Of a DNA stretch of 35,544 nt, positions 14,345-21,080 are shown piece by piece (the first letter of the stretch is position 1; each line of letters opens with the position of its first letter). The notes below the pieces were generated by a model. The model had not been told where the DNA came from. It was given only the letters and a program-made list of their open reading frames with translations, and ran no database searches. The position numbers were made by a program, and so were the translations under genes. This DNA comes from Pseudolabrys sp. (GTDB lineage: Bacteria; Pseudomonadota; Alphaproteobacteria; Rhizobiales; Xanthobacteraceae). The stretch covers positions 1-35,544 of the forward strand of contig JAHBZF010000024.1 in assembly GCA_019635575.1 (NCBI GenBank), in the 5' to 3' direction.

Positions 14345-15562
14345 ATGCAGGACAGCACGCAGCGCACGGCGCTGATCATCGGCGGTTCCATGAGCGGGCT
14401 GCTCGCCGGGCTGATGCTGCGCCGCGCCGGATGGGCGGTGACTGTATGCGAACGCGCGCAGGCCGAACTCGCCGGCCGCGGCGCCGGCATCGTCGCGCAA
14501 CCATCGCTCCTCGCCACGCTCGAATTGTTCGGCGTCGAGGCCCGCGATCTTGGCGTCGCGGTGGCAAGCCGCCGCATTCTCGATCGCAATGGCATCATCA
14601 CGGCGGCGCGTGATTGCGCGCAGGTGCTCACGGCCTGGGAGCGCGTCTATCGCATCCTGCGCGATCTGTTCGGTGATGCAGACTATCGGCGCGGGCAGGC
14701 CCTTGCCGATTTCACTCAGGACGCGGACGGTGTCACCGCGCGGTTCGCCGGCGGCGAGACGATGCGTGCCGATCTCCTGGTCGGCGCCGACGGGTTTCGC
14801 TCGACGGTGCGTGAGCACTGTGTCCCTGGCGTGCCGCTGCGTTACGCCGGCTATGCCGCCTGGCGCGCGCTGGTGCCGGAAGCGAGCCTGCCGGCCGACG
14901 TGCTGCGCGATGTGTTTCCCTATATGGCGTTCGGCCTGCCGCCCGGCGAGCAGTTCCTCGCTTATCCGGTGGCCGGCGACGACAACGATCTGCGGGTGGG
15001 CCATCGCCGGCTCAACGTGATCTGGTATCGCCCCGCCGACGAGAGCACGGCGCTGCGCGATCTGTTGACCGACACCCACGGCAAGACGCACGCGCTGTCG
15101 ATTCCGCCGCCGCTCATTCGCGCGCAGGTAATCGCCGCGATGAAGGACGCGGCGGAGCGGCTGCTGGCGCCGCAATTCCGCGCCGTGGTGAGGCTGATCG
15201 GAGAACCGATTTTGCAGCCGATCTACGATCTGGCCGCGCCGCAGATGGCGTTCGGCCGCGTCGCGCTGATCGGCGACGCCGCATTCCTGATCCGCCCGCA
15301 TGTGGGCGCCGGCGTGTCCAAGGCCGCCGACGACGCAACGGCGCTCGCGCGGGCGCTCGACGGACAGCCGGTCGAGCCGGGGCTTGCGCGCTTCGCCGCC
15401 GAACGTTATCCGGCCGGCCTGCGAACGGTGGAGCAGGCACGGCATCTCGGCGCCTATCTGCAGGCGACGCGCACCGAGGAAGAGCAGAGCCGGGCGCAAC
15501 GCCACAGCACCGACGCGGCGGTACTGGCGGAGACCGCGCTGGTCGATTTCCTCGACGCCTGA
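14345..15562 (+). CDS. FAD-dependent monooxygenase, 2,6-dihydroxypyridine hydroxylase-like
   Basis: This 405-residue flavoprotein belongs to the single-component aromatic hydroxylase family. The dinucleotide-binding motif is G-G-S-M-S-G (13-18), the middle motif is G-A-D-G-F-R-S-T-V-R (147-156), and the FAD ribityl motif is L-I-G-D-A-A-F-L-I-R-P-H (308-319). The R-P-H-V-G-A-G-V-S-K-A-A-D-D-A stretch and overall length resemble 2,6-dihydroxypyridine 3-monooxygenase more than salicylate or 4-hydroxybenzoate hydroxylase. It would use NAD(P)H and O2 to hydroxylate a hydroxylated aromatic or N-heterocyclic ring. The start is ATG at 14345, where the first beta strand begins; its ribosome site is weak. 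It diverges from a small cupin gene. The substrate is inferred from resemblance only. Confidence 0.85.
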   Translation: MQDSTQRTALIIGGSMSGLLAGLMLRRAGWAVTVCERAQAELAGRGAGIVAQPSLLATLELFGVEARDLGVAVASRRILDRNGIITAARDCAQVLTAWERVYRILRDLFGDADYRRGQALADFTQDADGVTARFAGGETMRADLLVGADGFRSTVREHCVPGVPLRYAGYAAWRALVPEASLPADVLRDVFPYMAFGLPPGEQFLAYPVAGDDNDLRVGHRRLNVIWYRPADESTALRDLLTDTHGKTHALSIPPPLIRAQVIAAMKDAAERLLAPQFRAVVRLIGEPILQPIYDLAAPQMAFGRVALIGDAAFLIRPHVGAGVSKAADDATALARALDGQPVEPGLARFAAERYPAGLRTVEQARHLGAYLQATRTEEEQSRAQRHSTDAAVLAETALVDFLDA

Positions 15563-15672
15563 CACGGCCCCAGCGCGGCCGAGCCATTCGCACGGCAGGG
15601 TGCTCAAGCCGTCATGGGAGTGTTAGACGCTGATCCGGGCCGGCTCACCGGCTCGCCTTCAGCGGGTGACCG

Positions 15673-16515
15673 GTGACCGTATCTGCTCCCATCCTGATGG
15701 CCGTGGTGGCCATGGTTTTGTTTTCCTTCGCCGACTTCGCCCTCAAGCGCGCGGCGGATGAAGGCGTGAAGCCCTATCACTCGGTGATGGTGCAGGCATG
15801 GTTCTTCTCGAGTTCGATGATCCTGTATGCGTATTTCAGCGGCCAACTGGTGCCGGTGCCGGCGGCGCTATGGGGCGCGGCGGCGGGCTTGTGCATGGTG
15901 ATAGGGTTCTCCGCCTTCACACGCAGCCTGATGGGTGAGCCGGTCAGCATTCAGGCACCGGTGTTCCGGCTGAACTTCATCATTGCCGCGCTCGTCGGCT
16001 TCGTGTTTTTCGGTGAGGCGTTGACACCGCTGAAGGGCCTCGCGTTGCTGCTGGCGCTGCTCGCGGTGTGGCTGTTGCTCGGCAATACCCGGGGCGCGAT
16101 CAGCCGTCGCGCGCTGGCGCAGGTGCTGGTCGCCACCGTCGCCGTCGGCATGGCCAATGTGCTGCACAAATTCGGGCTGCGCGCCGGCGCATTGCCGGAG
16201 ACTTTAGTTGCGGCGCAGGCCTGCGTGTTTGTCAGCGTCGCGACGCTGCAGACGCTTGTCATCGAAAAGAAGATCGCGCCGCCGCGTGTCGCGTTCCGTT
16301 ATCCGGTGGTTTGCGCCTATCTGTTCCTGATCGGCTTCCTGATGCTGGTCCGTGGCCTCGCGGTTGGCGAAGCGAGCGTGCTGGTGCCGATCTCGCAGAT
16401 GGGTTTCGTCGTCACCGCCATGCTCGGCATCACGTTGCTCGGCGAGCGGCTGACGACGCGCAAAGTGGCCGGACTTATCGCCGCGCTCGCGTCGCTCGCC
16501 GCTTTTGCGATTTAG
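15673..16515 (+). CDS. EamA/DMT-family membrane transporter
   Basis: This 280-residue protein is strongly hydrophobic, with about ten membrane segments in two EamA repeats. Each repeat ends with the usual pattern: F-F-G-E-A-L-T-P-L-K-G near residue 115 and L-L-G-E-R-L-T-T-R-K near residue 258. Such carriers usually export amino acids, nucleosides or other small metabolites. The start is GTG at 15673; an in-frame ATG lies a few codons downstream, and the ribosome site is weak for both. The last 41 bases overlap the end of the convergent dehydrogenase gene. It lies 110 bases after the monooxygenase gene on the same strand, so co-transcription is possible. The transported compound is unknown. 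Confidence 0.87.
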   Translation: MTVSAPILMAVVAMVLFSFADFALKRAADEGVKPYHSVMVQAWFFSSSMILYAYFSGQLVPVPAALWGAAAGLCMVIGFSAFTRSLMGEPVSIQAPVFRLNFIIAALVGFVFFGEALTPLKGLALLLALLAVWLLLGNTRGAISRRALAQVLVATVAVGMANVLHKFGLRAGALPETLVAAQACVFVSVATLQTLVIEKKIAPPRVAFRYPVVCAYLFLIGFLMLVRGLAVGEASVLVPISQMGFVVTAMLGITLLGERLTTRKVAGLIAALASLAAFAI

Positions 16516-17407
16516 CGGGCTTGCCGCGCTTCACCTTGCCCATGCGTTCGAGCACGGCGCAGACGGCGGCGGTGTCCTCGTCGGGATGGTCCTTGATCGC
16601 GGCGCGATAGACCGGCTCGGTGGCACGAAACACCGGAACCTTGACGCCGATCTCGTCGGCGAACGCGCCGATCACGTCCATATCCTTCTTCCACACGACA
16701 TTCTTCATGGTGGCGGGTGTGTACTGGCTGCGCACCATCATCGGCCCGCGCACCTCGAACATGCGGTTCTGCCCGGCGCCGGCATTGGCGAGTTCGTAGA
16801 CAAGCTGCGGGTCAAGGCCAGCCTTAATGCCGAGCACCATGGCTTCGGCGGCGGCGACATTGTGGATCGCGACCAGCAGGTTCGCGACATATTTCATCTT
16901 GCTGCCGTTGCCGAATGCGCCGAGGTCGTAGACCTCGCGGCCGAACGTCCGGAACATCGGCCGCAGCCGGCGGATCGTGGCGGTGTCGCCGCTGGCGTAG
17001 AAGATCAGATCCCTCGCCGCTGCTTGCGCGCCGGTGCCGCTCACGGTGCAGTCCAGCATGATGTGGCCGGCCTTACGCAGCAGTTTTTCCGTGCGTTCCT
17101 TGTCGGCGACGGTGAACGTCGAGGTTTCGATGATGACGCGCGACGGCAGTTTCGCCGTGACGATGTCGCGGACCACCGCGTCGAGCGCCTTCGGTCCCGG
17201 CAGGCTCACGAGCACGTCGCGGGCCTGACGCGCCACGTCGGCGGCGCTTGCGGCGATCTCGACACCAGCCTTTGCCGCGGCGCGGCGTTTCGCGGGGAGG
17301 GGATCGAAACCGATCACCCGCCAGCCGGCGGCGGCGAGGTTGCGTGCGAATGCGCCGCCCATGATACCGAGGCCGATCATGCCCACCGTGCCGCGCCTGC
17401 GTGCCAT
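16475..17407 (-). CDS. NAD(P)-dependent beta-hydroxyacid dehydrogenase (3-hydroxyisobutyrate dehydrogenase family)
   Basis: This 310-residue protein has the beta-hydroxyacid dehydrogenase layout. The Rossmann motif is G-L-G-I-M-G (12-17), the substrate-binding segment is D-C-T-V-S-G-T-G (119-126) and the catalytic lysine is probably Lys172 in G-N-G-S-K-M-K. The C-terminal helical domain mediates dimerisation. It would oxidise a beta-hydroxy acid or reduce a semialdehyde. The true start is ATG at 17407, because AGGAGG lies exactly six bases upstream; the longer frame from 17440 lacks this. The C terminus is a basic tail (K-R-G-K-P-A-K-S-Q-K-R-R) encoded partly inside the end of the convergent transporter gene, a 41-base tail-to-tail overlap. 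Confidence 0.88.
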   Translation of the reverse strand: MARRRGTVGMIGLGIMGGAFARNLAAAGWRVIGFDPLPAKRRAAAKAGVEIAASAADVARQARDVLVSLPGPKALDAVVRDIVTAKLPSRVIIETSTFTVADKERTEKLLRKAGHIMLDCTVSGTGAQAAARDLIFYASGDTATIRRLRPMFRTFGREVYDLGAFGNGSKMKYVANLLVAIHNVAAAEAMVLGIKAGLDPQLVYELANAGAGQNRMFEVRGPMMVRSQYTPATMKNVVWKKDMDVIGAFADEIGVKVPVFRATEPVYRAAIKDHPDEDTAAVCAVLERMGKVKRGKPAKSQKRRATRARR

Positions 17408-17530
17408 CGCACCGCCTCCTGCTGAATCGCCGTTGCTCATTCATCCGCGATCGCGATAGCGTCGGCAAGCGGCGTTCCGGCAAAGATCTTCCGAAATGTC
17501 CGGTCTTCATTGCTGCAAGAGGAGAACTCC

Positions 17531-17968
17531 ATGCCCCTGATGCTGGCCCAGGCGACGCAGATCGTCGACACCGCTCTCGCCAAGGCACGCGCGCTCAAGC
17601 ACATGCCGCAGACCGTGGTGGTGCTCGATGCGGGCGGCCATGTGGTGTGCGCCAAGCGCGAGGATGGTGCCGGCATCGTTCGATTCGAGATCGCCTTCGG
17701 CAAAGCTCATGGCGCGCTCGGCATGGGCTGGGGCTCGCGCACCATGATGGAGCGGGCCGCGCAAAATCCGAACTTTCTGACCGGCATCGCGGTGGCGAGT
17801 GGGGGGCGGCTGGTGCCCAATCCGGGCGGCGTGCTGATCCGTGATGCGGGTGGCGCGATCATCGGCGCCGTCGGCATTTCCGGCGACACCGGCGATAATG
17901 ACGAGATCATCGCCGTCGCCGGCATCGCGGCAGCGGGTCTGACGGCCGATCCCGGCGGCGCGCATTGA
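17531..17968 (+). CDS. GlcG/HbpS-type (PduO C-terminal-like) protein
   Basis: This 145-residue protein matches the GlcG/HbpS family, a small fold first named from the glycolate operon and from a haem-binding protein; the function of most members is unknown. Landmarks are V-V-V-L-D-A-G-G-H-V-V near residue 37, the A-F-G-K-A segment in the middle, and the glycine-rich G-A-I-I-G-A-V-G-I-S-G-D-T-G-D-N-D. The ATG at 17531 has a GAGGAG ribosome site 8-10 bases upstream; the frame extending 7 codons further upstream would begin inside that site. It diverges from the dehydrogenase gene and is followed 126 bases later by the LLM flavin enzyme, with which it may be co-transcribed. Confidence 0.85.
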   Translation: MPLMLAQATQIVDTALAKARALKHMPQTVVVLDAGGHVVCAKREDGAGIVRFEIAFGKAHGALGMGWGSRTMMERAAQNPNFLTGIAVASGGRLVPNPGGVLIRDAGGAIIGAVGISGDTGDNDEIIAVAGIAAAGLTADPGGAH

Positions 17969-18094
17969 CAGGCGCCGCGCCGATCCGCATGGCGGGCCGC
18001 TGCGGGAAAATTGTCGCGGCCATGGAGATAATGGTTTGGCGGCGGCGATGCGGCCGCTAGGTTGTCCCGCGCCAACCAGGAAAACGGTTCGACG

Positions 18095-19186
18095 ATGAAA
18101 CTCGGCTTCTTCACCATGCCTATCCATCCGCTGGAGAAGGAGTGGCGGCAATCGCTACGCGAGGATCGCGAGGCATTCATCCTCGCCGACGAACTCGGAT
18201 TCACCGAGGGTTATGTCGGCGAGCACATCACCGACCGGGCCGAGAACATCACCTCCTGCGCGATGTTCATCGCCAGCCTTGTCGATGCAACCAAGTCGAT
18301 CAAGCTCGGCACCGGCACGGTCAACCTGCCGAACGCACATCCTGCCGCGGTCGCGGCGCAGATCGCGATGCTCGATCACATGCTCGACGGCCGGTTCCTG
18401 TTCGGCATCAGCCCAGGCGGCCTGCTGTCGGACGCGGAAATCTTCGGCAACCTCGACGCCGACCGCAACGCGATGTTCCTTGAGGCGATTAATCAGGTGC
18501 TGGCGATCTGGTCCGGCGATCCGCCGTATAACCTCAAGGGCAAGTTCTGGGACATCAGCGTCGCGCGTCAGTTCATCCCCGAACTGGGGCAGGGTTTCGT
18601 CGCTAGGCCGCTGCAACGTCCGCACCCGCCGATCATCGTCACCGCGGTCGCGCCGTTCTCCAAGGGGGTGACCGAGGCAGCAGCGCGCGGCTGGGATCCG
18701 ATCTCGGCCAACTTCCTGATGCCGCAATGGGTCAAGAGCCACTGGCCGAAATACAAGGAAGGGTGCGAACGTGTCGGCCGCCGCGCCGATCCGGCCAACT
18801 GGCGCGTCGCGCGCAGCATCTTCGTCGCCGACGACGAGAAGACGGCGAAAGCCTATGCGACCGACCCGAATGGGCCGTATCGCTATTACTACAGCCAGTT
18901 GTTCACGAAGCTGAAGATGAACGGCCGCATCGAGCTGTTCAAGACGCGCCGCGATCAGCCGGACGACGAGGTGACGCTCGATGTCGTTTGCGACCAGCTC
19001 ATCACTTACGGCACGCCGGACAAGGTCGCTGACGAACTGATCAAATATGCCGAGACGGTGGGCGACTTCGGCACGCTGCTCTATGCCGGCAAGGACTGGA
19101 CCGACCGGGAGCTTGGCCGCCGCTCGATGATCCTGATGGCCGAGCAGGTGATGCCGAAGGTCAACGCGGCGTTGGGCCGGCGCTGA
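18095..19186 (+). CDS. LLM-class flavin-dependent oxidoreductase
   Basis: This 363-residue protein is a luciferase-like flavin enzyme with a TIM-barrel fold. It opens with M-K-L-G-F-F-T-M-P, has G-Y-V-G-E-H-I-T-D on the second strand and L-G-T-G-T-V-N-L-P near residue 75, followed by H-P-A-A-V-A-A-Q and the D-G-R-F-L-F-G-I-S-P-G-G segment. Relatives are often labelled limonene 1,2-monooxygenase or alkanal monooxygenase, but such labels are weakly founded. It would use reduced FMN supplied by a separate reductase, which is not in the window, and O2. The ATG at 18095 begins the first beta strand; the ribosome site AGGA lies somewhat far upstream. Its stop is eight bases from the convergent SDR gene. 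Confidence 0.88.
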   Translation: MKLGFFTMPIHPLEKEWRQSLREDREAFILADELGFTEGYVGEHITDRAENITSCAMFIASLVDATKSIKLGTGTVNLPNAHPAAVAAQIAMLDHMLDGRFLFGISPGGLLSDAEIFGNLDADRNAMFLEAINQVLAIWSGDPPYNLKGKFWDISVARQFIPELGQGFVARPLQRPHPPIIVTAVAPFSKGVTEAAARGWDPISANFLMPQWVKSHWPKYKEGCERVGRRADPANWRVARSIFVADDEKTAKAYATDPNGPYRYYYSQLFTKLKMNGRIELFKTRRDQPDDEVTLDVVCDQLITYGTPDKVADELIKYAETVGDFGTLLYAGKDWTDRELGRRSMILMAEQVMPKVNAALGRR

Positions 19187-19193
19187 CGCTCGC

Positions 19194-19967
19194 TCATCCG
19201 GCGGTCCAGCCGCCGTCGATCACCAGCGACGCGCCGGTCATCAGCGCCGAGGCGTCGCTCGCCAGAAACAGGATCGCGCCGGTGAGATCTTCCGGCTGGC
19301 CGACGCGGCCGAGCTTGATCCGGCTGGCGATCGACGCGCGTACGGCGGGATCGTCGAGATAAGGCCGCGTCATCGGTGTTTCGATGAAAGTCGGCGCCAG
19401 TGCGTTGACGCGGATGCCGTGTGGAGCGAGATCGATCGCCATGGTCTTGGTCAGACCTTCGACCGCGTGCTTGCTGGCGGCGTAGATCGTCCGGTTGGCC
19501 GCACCGATATGCCCGAGCTGTGACGAGAGGTTGATGATGCTGCCGCGGCGGCCGGCGGCGATCATGGCGCGCGCTATCGTCTGCGCGATGAAGAAGGCGG
19601 CGCGCACATTCAACGACATGACGAAATCGAAGTCATCCTCGCTGGCGTCGAGAAACGCGCCGGGCCGGTTGGCGCCGGCATTGTTGACGAGGATGTCGAA
19701 CGGCGCGAGCGCGGCGAGCGCCGAGCGCATCGCCACGGTATCGCGAATGTCGAGCGGCAGGGTGGCGCAGCCCGCGCCGCGATGGCAGAGCGCCAGTGAC
19801 GCATCTTCGAGATCGTCGACATTGCGTCCGGCCAGTGTCACGTGCGCGCCGGCGTCGGCGAGCGCGCTGGCGGCAGCGAGGCCGATGCCGCGTCCGCCGC
19901 CGGTGATCAGGGCGCGCTTGCCGTCAAGGCGGAAAGAAGGTGTTGCGGGCAGCGCGGGTGTGACCAT
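19194..19967 (-). CDS. Short-chain dehydrogenase/reductase
   Basis: This 257-residue protein is a classical SDR. The cofactor motif is G-G-G-R-G-I-G (23-29), followed by N-N-A-G-A-N (95-100). The catalytic set is Ser149, Tyr162 and Lys166 in Y-A-A-S-K. The C-terminal pattern L-F-L-A-S-D-A-S-A and V-I-D-G-G-W is typical of the FabG-like group. It would interconvert a hydroxyl and a keto group using NAD(H) or NADP(H). The start is ATG at 19967; the upstream frame up to 20516 is antisense noise through the cyclase gene. It is the last gene of the leftward run from hpaF, but a terminator-like hairpin lies between it and the cyclase, so its expression may be reduced or partly separate. Confidence 0.9.
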   Translation of the reverse strand: MVTPALPATPSFRLDGKRALITGGGRGIGLAAASALADAGAHVTLAGRNVDDLEDASLALCHRGAGCATLPLDIRDTVAMRSALAALAPFDILVNNAGANRPGAFLDASEDDFDFVMSLNVRAAFFIAQTIARAMIAAGRRGSIINLSSQLGHIGAANRTIYAASKHAVEGLTKTMAIDLAPHGIRVNALAPTFIETPMTRPYLDDPAVRASIASRIKLGRVGQPEDLTGAILFLASDASALMTGASLVIDGGWTAG

Positions 19968-19981
19968 GGATCGCTCATCAT

Positions 19982-20009
19982 CAAAAGGGTCGCGGGCGAA
20001 CCCGCGACC
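19982..20009 (-). terminator. Terminator-like hairpin between the cyclase and SDR genes
   Basis: A 9-bp perfect stem (GGTCGCGGG at 19988-19996, CCCGCGACC at 20001-20009) with a CGAA loop is followed on the minus strand by CTTTTG, fitting intrinsic termination of leftward transcription. A second inverted repeat, AAAGCCGGC and GCCGGCTTT, lies just upstream at about 20024-20066. Together they would reduce read-through into the SDR gene. Confidence 0.72.
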
Positions 20010-20062
20010 TCTCATAGCCGAAAAGCCGGCGGTGTCGAATGGCCGCTTGTTATTTGCCGGCT

Positions 20063-21016
20063 TTATTTGATGGCTTGCGGATTGATCGGCGAGCCGGTGC
20101 CACCGGTGATGATCAGCGGCGGGCCGCAGAAGAAAAACTCGTAGACGCCGTCCTTGGCGCAGTCTTCCGCCAGTTCCTTCACATAGAACATCTCGCCCAT
20201 GCACAGGCCCATGGCGGGAATGACCACCCAGTGCCACGGCTGGTTCGCCTCGGTGGTTTCGTTCGGCCGCACCTCGACGCCCCAGGTGTCGGAGCAGATC
20301 GCGGCGACTTCTTTCTCCTGACACCAGTAGCAGTTCTCGAATTTCACGCCGGGCGCGTCGCCGCCGGCGTAGCCGCCCCACTGTTTTTCGGCGAGGCAAC
20401 GCTCCATCTGCCCGGTGCGGACGATGACGAAATCGCCGCGGCCGATGCTGACGCCTTGTTTTTTCGCGCAAGCGTCGAGTTCGTCGTTGCCGATGCCTTC
20501 GCCATCCTTCAGCCACGGCACGCCACGGAAGCGGGCGATGTCGAGCAGCACGCCGCGGCCGGTCATCTTGCTTCTGGAATGCTCGATGCCGAGCACCGAC
20601 AGGCCGCGCGAGTCGATCAGCTTGGCGTCGTGGCCGTTATAGGCCTTGTCCTCGTAGAACACGTGGCCGAGGGCGTCCCAGTGGGTCGCGCCCTGCACGC
20701 AGAGATTCAGCGTGTCGTCGGCGTAGCGGATCTTGTTCCAGTCCTGCTGGCCGGCGACCGCGTCGGTGCCGGTCGCCAGCATTTGGTGGATCGGATTGAA
20801 GCGCCCGCCGAACAGGCCGTTTTGCGGGCCTTCGCGGTCGAGCGGAATGCCCATGGCGAACGCGCGGCCAGTGCGGATCAGCTTCGATGCGGCGACGATG
20901 TGCTCCGGCTGCACATGATTGAGCGTGCCGATGTGGTCGTCCTTGCCCCAGCGGCCCCAGTTGCTGAGCTTTTTGCTGGCCTCGGCGATCGCCTGCGCGC
21001 CGACCTTGATATCCAT
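20063..21016 (-). CDS. Cyclase-family metal-dependent hydrolase
   Basis: This 317-residue protein is a longer member of the cyclase/kynurenine formamidase-like superfamily. The metal-binding signature is T-H-W-D-A-L-G-H (111-118), and it continues V-F-Y-E-D-K-A-Y-N-G as in the bacterial cyclase subgroup. The N terminus W-G-R-W-G-K-D-D-H-I-G-T-L-N is a hallmark of this subgroup. It should hydrolyse a cyclic amide, lactone or similar bond with a bound divalent metal. The ATG at 21016 has GGAGGA eight bases upstream. The gene follows the molybdenum hydroxylase large subunit by 64 bases on the same strand. It is a different subfamily from the cyclase at 3155-3931 and they share only the motif. 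A role after ring oxidation is likely, but the substrate is not known. Confidence 0.87.
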   Translation of the reverse strand: MDIKVGAQAIAEASKKLSNWGRWGKDDHIGTLNHVQPEHIVAASKLIRTGRAFAMGIPLDREGPQNGLFGGRFNPIHQMLATGTDAVAGQQDWNKIRYADDTLNLCVQGATHWDALGHVFYEDKAYNGHDAKLIDSRGLSVLGIEHSRSKMTGRGVLLDIARFRGVPWLKDGEGIGNDELDACAKKQGVSIGRGDFVIVRTGQMERCLAEKQWGGYAGGDAPGVKFENCYWCQEKEVAAICSDTWGVEVRPNETTEANQPWHWVVIPAMGLCMGEMFYVKELAEDCAKDGVYEFFFCGPPLIITGGTGSPINPQAIK

Positions 21017-21080
21017 CGGGTGTCCTCCGCGTTTCTTGTTGCCGTTCTGGCGGGATTGTGGCGTGGGCGCGGTGCGCCGT

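Noticed and set aside
14015-15607. Leftward open frame (530 codons) antisense to the monooxygenase
   Set aside because: It crosses both the cupin and monooxygenase genes without domain homology.
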